Assembly (NCBI RefSeq): GCF_002305875.1
Contig: NZ_CP022098.1
Location: forward strand, 7,006,001-7,070,000
Direction: 5' to 3'
Source: Cystobacter fuscus
GTDB taxonomy: Bacteria; Myxococcota; Myxococcia; Myxococcales; Myxococcaceae
DNA length: 64,000 nucleotides
A program made the position numbers and the translations under genes. Shown here in pieces: positions 8,530 through 17,391 of the stretch. Position 1 is the stretch's first letter. Each line of letters begins with the position of its first letter. The notes beneath the pieces were generated by a model. That model saw only the letters and a program-made list of their open reading frames with translations. It was not told the DNA's origin and searched no databases.

Positions 8530-9693
8530 ATGAACGTCGTCTTCATCTCGCCCCAGTTCCCGCCCCACTTCTTCCACTTCGTGGCCGCCTTGCGCGAACG
8601 GGGCGTCAACGTCCTGGGACTGGGGGACTGCCCCTACGATGCCCTGCGTCGGGAGCTGCGCGAGTCGCTGTCGGAGTACTTCTTCACCCCCAACCTCCAC
8701 GACACCGAGGCGCTGGTGCGCGCCGTGGGCTACTTCACCTGGCGGCACGGCCGCATCCACCGCATCGACTCGCTCAACGAGACGTGGCTGGAGGTGGAGG
8801 CGCACCTGCGCGAGGCCTTCCACGTCCCGGGCCTGCTGCCCGCGGACATCGCCCGGCTGCGCTCCAAGCTGGGCATGCATGACTTGTTCAAGCAGGCGGG
8901 CCTGCCCCACCCCGACGCCACCGCCGTGCGCGACGCAGCCCAGGTGAAGGACTTCGCCCGCCGCGTGGGCTACCCGCTCGTGCTCAAGCCGGACGTGGGC
9001 GTGGGCGCCGCGCGCACCTTCAAGGTGTCCAGCGAGGCGGAGGTGGACGAGGCCTTCCGCGGGCCGCCGCTCACCGGCTATGTGGCCCAGTCCTTCGTCA
9101 AGGGCACCATCGTCACCTATGACGGGCTCGTGGACGGCAACGGCCACATCGTCTTCACCACCAGCCACGAGTACAGCGACGGCATCATGGAGTCCGTGCT
9201 CGAGCAGCGCGACCTGGCCATCTGGAGCCACCGGCAGCTGCCCCCGGCGCTCGACGCCATGGGGCGCAAGATGGTGGAGGCGCTCGGCCTGCGCGAGCGC
9301 TGGTTCCACCTGGAGTTCTTCCGCCTCGCGGACGGCAGCTTCGTCGCGCTCGAGGCCAACCTGCGGCCCCCCGGCGCCTTCGTGGTGGACATGATGAACT
9401 ACGCGGGGGACACGGACGTGTACCGGCTGTGGGCCCGCCTCATCACCGGCGAGGACCTGCGCGGATTTCACTACGAGCCCAAGTACCACGTGTGTCACAT
9501 CGCCCGGCGCACCGGCCGCACCTACCGCTATGGGCACTCGGAGGTGGTGGCACGCCTGGGCGAGACGCTCCTGCAGCACGCCACCCTGCCCTCCGTCTTC
9601 ACCAGCGCCCTGGGCGACGAGATGTACCTCACCCGGCACCAGGACCTCGAGGCGATGCGCGAGGCGATGCGGCTCGTCCAGGCCCGGAACTGA
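8530..9693 (+). CDS. ATP-grasp domain enzyme
   Basis: A 387-residue protein with a Rossmann-like N-terminal preATP-grasp region ('MNVVFISPQFPPHFFHF') and an ATP-grasp fold. Visible elements are the Lys in 'YPLVLKPDVGVGAARTFKV' (ATP binding), a 'VAQSFVKGTIVTYDGLVD' strand, and the metal-binding Glu/Asn in 'HLEFFRLADGSFVALEANLRPPG'. The family joins a carboxylate to an amine or thiol through an acyl phosphate; the substrate is not evident. It stands alone, divergent from the efflux operon. The ATG is chosen because the conserved start motif begins there; a GAAGGAG lies further upstream than ideal. Confidence 0.85.
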   Translation: MNVVFISPQFPPHFFHFVAALRERGVNVLGLGDCPYDALRRELRESLSEYFFTPNLHDTEALVRAVGYFTWRHGRIHRIDSLNETWLEVEAHLREAFHVPGLLPADIARLRSKLGMHDLFKQAGLPHPDATAVRDAAQVKDFARRVGYPLVLKPDVGVGAARTFKVSSEAEVDEAFRGPPLTGYVAQSFVKGTIVTYDGLVDGNGHIVFTTSHEYSDGIMESVLEQRDLAIWSHRQLPPALDAMGRKMVEALGLRERWFHLEFFRLADGSFVALEANLRPPGAFVVDMMNYAGDTDVYRLWARLITGEDLRGFHYEPKYHVCHIARRTGRTYRYGHSEVVARLGETLLQHATLPSVFTSALGDEMYLTRHQDLEAMREAMRLVQARN

Positions 9694-9714
9694 ACGAGCC
9701 GTCCGCGCGGCGCC

Positions 9715-10488
9715 TCAGCTCAACAGCCAGTTCATCGCGAGAGGGAGCCGGCGCTGCCAGTCCCGCTCGTGGTGGTGGCCCTCCGGCTCGAGCACGAGTG
9801 CCAGCTCGTGCTCGCCGTACCCCAGGCCCTTGAGGTGGTGGTAGAAGTCGCGCGTGGCCTCGCCGTAGCGCATGACGTAGCCCACGGGATCCACCGTCTC
9901 GTACTGGCCGGCGTCCAGGTAGATGCGCGACCAGCGCCGGGTGTGCCGGGTCCACTCGGAGAAGAAGCGGCTCCACCCCCACATCACCGAGGGCGACAGG
10001 CCACCGATGCGGCCGAACAGCTCCGGGTGCCGCCAGCCCATGTACAGGGAGATGAGACCCCCCAGCGACGAGCCCATGACGGCCGTCCACTCGGGGCCCG
10101 AGCGGGTGCGGTAGACGGACTCCACGTAGGGCTTGAGCGTCTGGGTGACGAAGCGCACGTAGGCGTCGCCGCTCGCCCGCACGTGGCTGCGCGGCTCGTC
10201 CCAGGGCGAGTACTCGGAGAGCCGGTTGTGCGTGGAGTCCACGGCGACGATGATCCACGGCTCCACCCGCCCCTCGGCCACGAGCGCATCCAGGGTGGCG
10301 TTGGCACACCACGTCTCGTAGATGGCCGACTCGGGGTGGGCGAAGACGTTCTGCCCGTCGTGCATGTAGAGCACCGGAAAGCGCCGCTCCGGCGCGTGGT
10401 CATACGCGTCCGGGGTGTAGATGCGCACGGTGCGGGAAATCCCCTCTTGGGGCGATGTGAAGTCTCGGATGATGTGGACGTAGCCCAT
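9715..10488 (-). CDS. Esterase of the EstD/Fes type (alpha/beta hydrolase)
   Basis: A 257-residue putative esterase (esterase_D family). 'RTVRIYTPDAYD' and 'FPVLYMHDGQNVF' are the typical N-terminal strands with the oxyanion region. The nucleophile is Ser141 in 'MGSSLGG', the acid is probably the Asp in 'YLDAGQYETVD', and the His lies in 'EPEGHHHERDW'. There is no signal peptide, so it is cytoplasmic. The ATG at 10488 is chosen because the family sequence 'GYVHIIRDFTSPQ' begins there. It could hydrolyse siderophore esters, S-formylglutathione-like or other acyl esters; the substrate is not determined. Convergent with the ATP-grasp gene. Confidence 0.85.
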   Translation of the reverse strand: MGYVHIIRDFTSPQEGISRTVRIYTPDAYDHAPERRFPVLYMHDGQNVFAHPESAIYETWCANATLDALVAEGRVEPWIIVAVDSTHNRLSEYSPWDEPRSHVRASGDAYVRFVTQTLKPYVESVYRTRSGPEWTAVMGSSLGGLISLYMGWRHPELFGRIGGLSPSVMWGWSRFFSEWTRHTRRWSRIYLDAGQYETVDPVGYVMRYGEATRDFYHHLKGLGYGEHELALVLEPEGHHHERDWQRRLPLAMNWLLS

Positions 10489-10562
10489 TGACGATTCCGG
10501 CCGATTGCCGCGAAGCGCCATACTAGGCGGACTCGCCCCCTCCCGCCATCACTCCCGAGCAC

Positions 10563-10610
10563 GGAAAAACCGCGCCACCGCCCCCCATTGCCTCGGGAGG
10601 CGGCGCGCGG
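10563..10610 (-). terminator. Rho-independent terminator of the polysaccharide operon
   Basis: Read on the minus strand, an imperfect GC-rich hairpin (arms 10599-10610 and 10570-10582) is followed at once by TTTTT (complement of 10564-10568). It lies 40-90 bases past the stop of the glycosyltransferase at 10654, so it would end the five-gene operon before the esterase gene. Confidence 0.6.
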
Positions 10611-10653
10611 CGGGAACCGATGTGCCCCTGATGTTCCCCTGGGGACCGGAGGC

Positions 10654-11856
10654 CTACAGCCCGCGTCCGGCCTTCAGCATGGCCTCGCCCACATACTGGC
10701 GGATCTCCTCCACCTTGGCCTCCCAGCTCTCGTGGCGGATGCGCTCGGCGCGCTCACGGGACGGGCCCGCGCCCTCGGCGAGGCACTCGTCGATCTTCCG
10801 CACGAAGTCCGCCTCGTCCGTGGCCAGCTTGCACAACCCCACCTTGCGCACCTCGGGGATGTCCGAGGAGACCACCGGCAGGCCGGCCGCCAGGTACTCG
10901 CGCACCTTGAGCGGGTTGGCGTTGAGCGTGAGCTCGTTCACCCGGAAGGGCATGAGCGCCACGTCGAAGGCGCGGCAGTAGCCGGGCAGCTCCGAGTAGG
11001 ACTTGCGGCCGAGGAAGTGCACGTTGGGCAGGGCCTTGAGCGCCGAGGGATCCACGTCCGGCGCCACCTTGCCGATGATGACCACCGAGCCCTCGGGGTG
11101 CGCCTTGGCCGCCGCGGCGATCGCCTCGGTGTCCACCCAGTCGGCCACCAGCCCGAAGAAGCCCAGGATGGGCTTGGGCAGGTTCGCGATGTCCGCCGGA
11201 ATGGGCGTGGACGCGTCACAGGCCTTGACGAAGTGGTTGAAGTCCACGCCGTGGCGCACCAGCACCGTGCTCGGGTTGACGCGTGCCTTGTTCTCCCGCA
11301 GCCGCTCGGCCGAGGTGATGACCAGGTCGGCGCGCTTGAGCAGTTGCTGCTCCATCTCCGCGATGTGGCGCCCATTGGTGTCGCTGAAGGCGGAGAACTC
11401 GTCCACGCAGTGGTAGACGACGAACTCCTCGCCCAGCCGTCCGGACACCGGCGCCGAGGCCGGCAGGAAGGACCAGGAGATGGGCCGCTTGAAGTGCAGC
11501 TGGCGCATGGCGCGCTGCACCTGGGCGCGCAAGAGCGAGCGGTTCAACGCGCGCACCGCCTCCGAGCCGTAGAAGGGCACCGCCAGCGGCGCGAGCACGA
11601 AGAGGTTGGGCTCCACCTCGCGCACGCCCTCGGTGAACTTCGCCAGCTTGTTCCAGATGCGCTTGACGTCGTGCGCGTTCGCCTTGGGCGCACGGTTGCC
11701 AATGCTGTTCACCCAGAGCACGCGGTTGTCGCGTGAGAGGATGCGCATGATGTGGACCTTCGACAGCGGATCCCCATCCCAGTCGTTCGAGAACACCACC
11801 AGATCCCTGCCACGAAGGGCCCGGCGGGCCAGATCCATTTCCTCACTGCGCCGCAT
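10654..11856 (-). CDS. Glycosyltransferase (GT4-like), polysaccharide operon
   Basis: A 400-residue cytoplasmic glycosyltransferase. The N-terminal Rossmann half holds 'RDLVVFSNDWDGDPLSKVHIM'. The C-terminal half holds 'PKPILGFFGLVADWVD', 'FLGRKSYSELPGYCRAFDVALMPF' and a 'NPLKVREYLAAGLPVVSSDIPEV' donor-binding motif, as in TuaH-like enzymes. The ATG at 11856 is preferred because GGAGG lies 8 bases before it; the reading frame also allows a GTG at 11874. It overlaps the upstream glycosyltransferase gene by 14 bases. It is the fifth and last gene of the operon and probably adds a sugar to the lipid-linked repeat unit. Confidence 0.88.
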   Translation of the reverse strand: MRRSEEMDLARRALRGRDLVVFSNDWDGDPLSKVHIMRILSRDNRVLWVNSIGNRAPKANAHDVKRIWNKLAKFTEGVREVEPNLFVLAPLAVPFYGSEAVRALNRSLLRAQVQRAMRQLHFKRPISWSFLPASAPVSGRLGEEFVVYHCVDEFSAFSDTNGRHIAEMEQQLLKRADLVITSAERLRENKARVNPSTVLVRHGVDFNHFVKACDASTPIPADIANLPKPILGFFGLVADWVDTEAIAAAAKAHPEGSVVIIGKVAPDVDPSALKALPNVHFLGRKSYSELPGYCRAFDVALMPFRVNELTLNANPLKVREYLAAGLPVVSSDIPEVRKVGLCKLATDEADFVRKIDECLAEGAGPSRERAERIRHESWEAKVEEIRQYVGEAMLKAGRGL

Positions 11857-12901
11857 GTAGCTCGCCTCCGACACTCGTCGATTGAGTCAAATCACCGTAA
11901 AGCTTCATCAAGACCGGTCCGGCATCGGGCGACACCACCCGCGCGGGTCCGGCTTCCAGGGCATGCAACACCCGCCGGGTCAGGTCCTCCGCGCTGCCCG
12001 CGCGGAAGGTGGTGACCCCCTCGGGCCGGGCGCACACGTCGCTCGCCACGCACGGCACGCCCAGCGCCAGCGCCTCGCGCACGGAGATGGCATCCCCGTC
12101 ATGCGTGGTGGGCCGGATGAAGGCGTCGCAGCGCGCGATCAACGCGAGCGCCTCCGGGTGCGCCAGCTCTCCCAGGTTCTCCAGGAGCGACTCCACCCCA
12201 TGCTCCCGGGCATCCCGCTGGAACTCCTCGGAATGCGTTCCCGGTCCGAACACCGCGAGCCCCACGCCGGGCCGCGCGTCCGCGAGCTGGCGCAGCGCAC
12301 GGAACATCAACCCGCGTCCGTAGACGGGCGAGGGATGGTGCGCCATGGCCAGCAGCACCCGACGGCGCTCGCGTGCCGCCTGGATCGCCGGCGTCACCTC
12401 GCCCGGACGTACCTGCGAGCCGCAGAAGGCCGGGTACACGAGGATCTTCTCTCCGGGGACTCCGCAGCGCACGAGCGCCGCGCGCACCGCCTCGGACACG
12501 GCCACCACGTGGGAGTAGCCCATGAGCACCAGGCGCGCGAACGCCCGCCGCGACGGGGATGCGGCCAGGTAGTCCGGCAACAGCCCCGAGTGCAGGGTGA
12601 TGACGCGCCTGGAGCCAGGAGCGCGCAGGGCCCCGGTGGCCGCGAGCACCCACGACTTCGGGTTGTTCCCACTGGTGTGGACATGCACCGTCCACCCCTC
12701 GCGGATGAACCCCGCGAGCCGCCGGGCGTACTGCGCCGGGGTGCGCACGGAGATGACGCCCGGGGCCGGATGGCCGCCCTTGCCAATGTCCAGCACCACC
12801 GACTCCACTCCGCGCTCGCGCAGGGAGTCGTGCATCTGCCGCACGTGGACCGCCACGCCACCATGCGGTGGCGGATAGTCGCCAACGAGGAGCACTCGCA
12901 T
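11843..12901 (-). CDS. Glycosyltransferase family 4 protein
   Basis: A 352-residue GT-B fold glycosyltransferase. It starts 'MRVLLVGDYPPPHGGVAVHV', the typical glycine-rich acceptor loop of GT4 enzymes, and has the C-terminal donor site with 'RCDAFIRPTTHDGDAISVREALALGVPCVASDV' (E-x7-E region). The start at 12901 is clear because the motif begins there, 20 bases after the acetyltransferase stop. The fourth gene of the polysaccharide operon; the transferred sugar is unknown. Confidence 0.9.
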   Translation of the reverse strand: MRVLLVGDYPPPHGGVAVHVRQMHDSLRERGVESVVLDIGKGGHPAPGVISVRTPAQYARRLAGFIREGWTVHVHTSGNNPKSWVLAATGALRAPGSRRVITLHSGLLPDYLAASPSRRAFARLVLMGYSHVVAVSEAVRAALVRCGVPGEKILVYPAFCGSQVRPGEVTPAIQAARERRRVLLAMAHHPSPVYGRGLMFRALRQLADARPGVGLAVFGPGTHSEEFQRDAREHGVESLLENLGELAHPEALALIARCDAFIRPTTHDGDAISVREALALGVPCVASDVCARPEGVTTFRAGSAEDLTRRVLHALEAGPARVVSPDAGPVLMKLYGDLTQSTSVGGELHAAQ

Positions 12902-12921
12902 GTGGATGCTCTCCTCGGGCG

Positions 12922-13452
12922 CTAGCGCGTGGCGGACGAGGCGGGAGGCATGGACTTCACCACCTCGTTGCGCCGAGCCATGGGAGGCCGCAGGCCCATC
13001 TCCCGCTCGTAGGTGGCGAGCGGATCCGGATCCTTGCGGATCTCCCGGGCCGGGATGCCACCCACCACCGAGCCGGGCGCCACGTCCTTCACCACCACGG
13101 CGTTCGCGCCGATGATGGCGAAGTCTCCGATGCGCACGTTGCCGAGAATCTTGGCGCCCGCGCCAATGCGCACGTAGTCGCCGATCACCGGCAGATCCTT
13201 GAGCCCCGAGCGGCCACCCACCGTCACCTGGTGCGAGATGAGGCAGTGGCGCCCGATCTTCGCGTCCTTGTGGATGACGATCCCCATGCCGCCATAGCCC
13301 AGCTGCGTTCCCTCGCCGATCTCCGCCTCGGGCGGGAGATACGAGCCATGCAGGAAGTGGATGGCCTTGCGCAGCACCGCGGGAAGAACAGGCACACCCC
13401 GCAGATGCAGCTTGTGCCCGAGCCGATACAGCGACATCGCATCGATCCCCAT
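12922..13452 (-). CDS. Serine acetyltransferase-like hexapeptide-repeat O-acetyltransferase
   Basis: A 176-residue acyltransferase of the left-handed beta-helix type, close to CysE/colanic-acid acetyltransferases. It has hexapeptide repeats such as 'IGDYVRIGAGAKILGNVRIGDFAIIGANAVVVKDV', and the active-site His in 'CLISHQVTVGGR'. The C-terminal 'GGIPAREIRKD' is typical. The start at 13452 has GGGAGAGG just upstream. Its place among glycosyltransferases and a flippase argues for O-acetylation of a polysaccharide sugar rather than cysteine synthesis (inference). Confidence 0.85.
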   Translation of the reverse strand: MGIDAMSLYRLGHKLHLRGVPVLPAVLRKAIHFLHGSYLPPEAEIGEGTQLGYGGMGIVIHKDAKIGRHCLISHQVTVGGRSGLKDLPVIGDYVRIGAGAKILGNVRIGDFAIIGANAVVVKDVAPGSVVGGIPAREIRKDPDPLATYEREMGLRPPMARRNEVVKSMPPASSATR

Positions 13453-13564
13453 CACGCCTCTCCCCTGTTGAACCCGTTGAATAGAGCCCCAAGCTAGATA
13501 CGGACCCCGAGGGCCGGGAGTCCCCCTGGACCACCCGGTGTCGGCTAGTCGAAGCTCGAAGCCA

Positions 13565-15079
13565 TCACCCGCCGCGGCGGGCACGCGCGAGCAGCCCGAG
13601 AGGCCGCACACCCGTGGCGTACAGAACACCCACGTAGCCCAGCATGAACAGCAGCCCGGCCACGGCCAGCGGCAGCGTCCTCCAAATGAAGCCCTCGGGC
13701 AGACCACCCCATGCATGCTCCATCCCCAGGCGCAGCACGAAGACTCCCGCGGCGGCGGCGAACGCGGCGAGCGACGCCTTGCCCAGCTCGCGCCAGGGAA
13801 TGATGTCGCGGATGCGCAGGCGCAGCGACGGCGTGGACAAAGCCGCCGGCACCCGGACGAGCAGCGAGCACTTGCCCACCAGCTCCGCCAGGGCCCACGA
13901 CACCACGCCCCCCATCATTCCGAACTGGCGCACGCCCACCCAGACGAGCGGCACCGTCACCACCGCCTTGATGAGGTAGGACAGGAAGATGGCCCGCGTG
14001 TGTCCCCGGGCCCGCAGCACCCCGTCCATGGGCAGGATGGCGAGCACCACGCCCACCACGCTCACGCGGAAGATGGGCACGGCGGGCAGGAACTTCGCGC
14101 CGAACAGCGCCCCGATGAACTCGGGCGCGGCGGCGAAGAGGAACGCGGCGAAGGGCAGGAAGAGGAAGGCCAGCTTGCCCGCGGCCTCGCGAAACGCCCC
14201 CACGCCCTCCTCCAGCCGGCCCTGCTTCTCCAGCTCGCCCAGGCGCACCATGAGCACCTCGCTCGTGGGCGTGTAGAGCAGATCCACCACGGGCAACTGG
14301 AAGCAACCCACGCGGTAGAGCGCGTACAGGGCCGGGCTCACCACGCCCGCCACCATGTAGAGGTGGGCGTTCTGCTGCGGAATCGCGAGCGCCATGGCCG
14401 CTCCGAAGGGAGCCGCGTAGACGAGCTGCTGACGCCACAGCTCCGCGCGCGCCAGCGGTCCGGTGGTTCCCCGCGGCGCCACCACCCACGTGGCCACGTA
14501 GCGCAGGAAGGTGAAGCCCACCACCGCCAGCATCATCCCATGCAGGCCGGCGCCCAACAGGCACGGCACCACCATGGCGGCCGCGCGCACGGCGTCCGAC
14601 ACCAGATAGACGACTGCCGACTGCTTCGTCCTGCCCTGGCTGGTGAGGGAAATCTCCAGCGGGAAGGAGCCGAGCAGGAAGGCGGTATAGAGCGCCAGTG
14701 TCCCCCGGTGCTCGAGCAGCGCCGGGTTGCCGAAATGGTTGGCGACCAGGCCGAGCAGTCCCCACACCAGCGCCGCGGCCACCGCCCCCGCGCCGGACAT
14801 GAAGAGCAGCGTCTGCCCCAGCCACGGCCGCTTCTCCTCCGCGCGCGGCAGGAAGTAGTAGAGGCTCTGCACCACCCCGAAGGGCAGCACGTAGTAGAGC
14901 GTCGTGGCGATGAGGAAGAGCTGGTAGTAGGTGCCGTACTCCTCGAGGCTCAGCACCCGCGCCAGCACCAGGGGAATGGACAGCGTCAGCCCGGCGGTGA
15001 ACAACCGGGCCAGCACCAGGGGGCCCGCCTTCCCCATGAACGAAGCGGCGGGCGCGGCGGACCCCGACTTCTCACTCAC
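13565..15079 (-). CDS. wzx: Wzx-type polysaccharide flippase
   Basis: A 504-residue multi-span membrane protein with about 12-14 hydrophobic segments. The N-terminal signature 'LARLFTAGLTLSIPLVLARVLSLEEYGTYYQL' is characteristic of the Wzx/RfbX (MOP superfamily) flippases. It would move the lipid-linked repeat unit across the inner membrane. It overlaps the deacetylase gene (ATGA) and precedes the acetyltransferase by about 110 bases. No Wzy polymerase is present in the operon, so polymerisation must be encoded elsewhere. Confidence 0.9.
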   Translation of the reverse strand: MSEKSGSAAPAASFMGKAGPLVLARLFTAGLTLSIPLVLARVLSLEEYGTYYQLFLIATTLYYVLPFGVVQSLYYFLPRAEEKRPWLGQTLLFMSGAGAVAAALVWGLLGLVANHFGNPALLEHRGTLALYTAFLLGSFPLEISLTSQGRTKQSAVVYLVSDAVRAAAMVVPCLLGAGLHGMMLAVVGFTFLRYVATWVVAPRGTTGPLARAELWRQQLVYAAPFGAAMALAIPQQNAHLYMVAGVVSPALYALYRVGCFQLPVVDLLYTPTSEVLMVRLGELEKQGRLEEGVGAFREAAGKLAFLFLPFAAFLFAAAPEFIGALFGAKFLPAVPIFRVSVVGVVLAILPMDGVLRARGHTRAIFLSYLIKAVVTVPLVWVGVRQFGMMGGVVSWALAELVGKCSLLVRVPAALSTPSLRLRIRDIIPWRELGKASLAAFAAAAGVFVLRLGMEHAWGGLPEGFIWRTLPLAVAGLLFMLGYVGVLYATGVRPLGLLARARRGG

Positions 15080-16272
15080 CAGGCGGCTCCTTCCGTCATG
15101 ATGATGGGATTGGCCGTGTTGGCCCCGGAGGGAAGGACCTCCTGCCCCTCCTTCTTGAGGCGCTGCGGACGCCGGCCCAGCACCGGCTCGCGCATGCCGA
15201 GCGTGCCGAAGCAGTCATCCAGCTGGCACACCGTGAGGCTCGACGAGTAGCCGCCCGTCACGCCCACGCTGAAGTTCTCCCACAGCACCTTGCGCTTGAG
15301 GGTGAAGGGGTTGCCGCCGATGCGGTTGTTCATGTCCTCGGTGGTGACGGCCGAGCGGAAGCCGTTGCGCATCAGCACGTCGATGACGTCGTCCGAGTAC
15401 CAGCCGTTGCAGTAGGCGAAGTCGCGCACGGGCTTGCCGAGCTCCCGCTCGATGACGGCCTTGGACTCGCGCACCTCGCGCTCCACCACGTCGAGCGGCT
15501 CGTGCGTGAGCACCACGTGGCCGAGCGTGTGCGCGCCGAACTCGAAGCCGTCCCGCGACATGGTGCGCACCTCGTCCCAGTCCATCAGATCGCCCTGCTC
15601 GGGCAGCAGCTGCGCGTCCGGACCGAGCCGCTCCTCCAGCGCGCGGATGGTGTCCATGAGCGTGGCCGAGGAGTGCACGCCGATGAAGTCATCGAGCGCC
15701 GCGGACAGGCGCTTGCGCCCGGACATCACCTCCACCATCAGCCCCGCGGCCGGCTCGGGCAGCACGTCGAACAGCGGCTGATAGCCCTTGGCCTGGACGC
15801 TGTGCACCAGGTGGAAGAGCCGATCATGGTTGAAGCGGTAATTGGTGCCGATGAGATCCGCCGGCAGGTAGGTGATGGCCGGCACGCCCATCTCCTTCAG
15901 GACGGGATAGGCGTAGCGGTACACGTCCCGGTAGCCATCGTCGAAGGTGACGACGCACAGGTCGTCGTGCGCGGTGCGCGCCCCCGACATCACGTCCAGC
16001 GCCTCACCCAGGGTCGCGAACTTGTAGCCCGCCGCCGACAGGCCCTCCAGGTGCCGCCGGAACGTCTCCTGGGAGATGAGCAACCCCGGAATGGAGCGCT
16101 GCAGCTCACCAAAGAAGTCCTCCACCACCCGGTGGTAGCTGACGATGAGAATGCGCCGCCCACCCGACTGATGCCGCCGGTAGGCCGCCAGCGCCTTGCG
16201 CAACCCACTGTGGTGCAACACCCCGGCCGCCGCGGACTTCATCGCCCTCCGAACAACCCCTCGCATGTCCAT
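15076..16272 (-). CDS. Polysaccharide deacetylase (NodB/CE4 family)
   Basis: A 398-residue carbohydrate esterase 4 protein. Motif 1 is 'TFDDGY' (residues 109-114) with the catalytic and metal Asp, and motif 2 is 'HTLGH' (His248, His252) for the metal. The gap between motifs is longer than in minimal NodB domains, as in the PDA enzymes of exopolysaccharide loci. The ATG at 16272 is chosen for its GAGAGGA ribosome site 8 bases upstream. There is no clear signal peptide. It is the first gene of the operon and probably removes N-acetyl groups from the glycan or its precursor. Confidence 0.88.
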   Translation of the reverse strand: MDMRGVVRRAMKSAAAGVLHHSGLRKALAAYRRHQSGGRRILIVSYHRVVEDFFGELQRSIPGLLISQETFRRHLEGLSAAGYKFATLGEALDVMSGARTAHDDLCVVTFDDGYRDVYRYAYPVLKEMGVPAITYLPADLIGTNYRFNHDRLFHLVHSVQAKGYQPLFDVLPEPAAGLMVEVMSGRKRLSAALDDFIGVHSSATLMDTIRALEERLGPDAQLLPEQGDLMDWDEVRTMSRDGFEFGAHTLGHVVLTHEPLDVVEREVRESKAVIERELGKPVRDFAYCNGWYSDDVIDVLMRNGFRSAVTTEDMNNRIGGNPFTLKRKVLWENFSVGVTGGYSSSLTVCQLDDCFGTLGMREPVLGRRPQRLKKEGQEVLPSGANTANPIIMTEGAAW

Positions 16273-16728
16273 CGCTGATTCCTCTCCAGATGACGCCGCA
16301 TGCTTCTCGCCCCGGATGGTTTGCACGCGGTGTGCCATCCACGGGGCCCTCTCACGCCGGGCAAGCGAGTCATCGAGAAGGGTAAGTCCGTTCTCTCGCC
16401 ATGAAGTTCACGCGGAAAGATCGGCGCAAGTGAGGTGTCTTCGGCCGGAAAGAGCATGCGTTCCGCCGAAGACAAGGGGTACCTCGCATGGCTGGCCGCC
16501 TGCTGGTGGGGCCAGGAGGGCTGAAGACCTCTGTCTCGAGATCTGAAAAAACTTCCACTTCGTAGGCGGATGTAGGGAGGACCCCAGGGCGAGGAAAGTG
16601 CCCTCCCAGGGCGATCTCCTGCCCCTACGGGGAGCCCTCGTGACCGCGCGGTCCCGTCCCCTGTCCAGGCAGCCGGAGGTGCTTTCGCTGGAGTGCGAAG
16701 AAGTTTCCAGTTACGAACGCTCCCGCCG
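16273..16728. other. 456-base divergent intergenic region
   Basis: This region separates the polysaccharide operon (leftward) from the ccm operon (rightward) and must hold both promoters. It contains the hairpin at 16437-16473 and an AT-richer patch (about 16545-16565). The short frames crossing it show no family sequence and none was accepted as a gene. Confidence 0.5.
16437..16473. promoter_or_regulatory. Near-perfect inverted repeat in divergent promoter region
   Basis: GTCTTCGGCCGGAA (16437-16450) pairs with TTCCGCCGAAGAC (16461-16473) with a single bulged C, around a 10-base loop. No T tract follows on either strand. It lies 164 bases upstream of the deacetylase start and 256 bases upstream of ccmA. 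It could be an operator for a dimeric regulator or a structured leader; which is not decided. Confidence 0.4.
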
Positions 16729-17391
16729 ATGGACGCCACCCCCACCGCGCCCCCCGCGCTCGCCCTCCACGATGTCAGCAAGCGGTATGGCCGCCATTGG
16801 GCGCTCGCGCGCCTGAGCTATGCCCTGCCCCAGGGCCGCTCCCTGCTGCTCACCGGTCACAACGGTTCCGGAAAGACGACGCTCCTGCGGCTGGTGGCCA
16901 CGGCGCTCTCCCCCACCCACGGCCGGGTGGAGGTGCGGGGCCTGGACTGCGTGGCCCAGCGCGACAGCGTGCGCCGCGAGGTCGCCCTGCTGTCCCACGC
17001 GAGCTTCCTCTATGAGGACCTCACCGCCCAGCAGAACCTGGTGGTGCTCGCGCGGCTGCTCGGGATGGAGTCCCCCTCGGACGTGGCGGACACGCTGCTG
17101 ATCAAGGTGGGCCTGACGAAGCGCTCGCAGAGTCCCGTGCGCCAGTTCTCCGCCGGCATGCGCAAGCGCCTGGCCATCGCCCGGTTGCTGCTCAAGACGC
17201 CCGCGGTGGCGCTGCTGGACGAGCCCTTCGGGGAGCTGGATCCCGCGGGCATCCAGGCCATGGAGAAGATCATCGCCGAGCTGAAGGAGTCCGGGGTCAC
17301 GGTGGTGCTGGCCACGCACCTCATCGAGCAGGGGCTGAGCCTGTGCGAGGAGCGGCTGCACCTGTCGGATGGACGGGCGGTGGCGGCATGA
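16729..17391 (+). CDS. ccmA: Heme exporter ATP-binding protein CcmA
   Basis: A 220-residue ABC ATPase. Walker A is 'GHNGSGKTT' (43-51), the signature is 'QFSAGMRKRLAIARLLL', Walker B is 'VALLDEPFGELD', and the H-loop is in 'VVLATHLIE'. Its small size and direct overlap with a CcmB-type permease identify it as CcmA. With CcmB and CcmC it provides heme to CcmE in System I cytochrome c maturation. The ATG at 16729 is chosen over an upstream in-frame start because ABC sequence begins soon after. First gene of the ccm operon. Confidence 0.92.
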   Translation: MDATPTAPPALALHDVSKRYGRHWALARLSYALPQGRSLLLTGHNGSGKTTLLRLVATALSPTHGRVEVRGLDCVAQRDSVRREVALLSHASFLYEDLTAQQNLVVLARLLGMESPSDVADTLLIKVGLTKRSQSPVRQFSAGMRKRLAIARLLLKTPAVALLDEPFGELDPAGIQAMEKIIAELKESGVTVVLATHLIEQGLSLCEERLHLSDGRAVAA

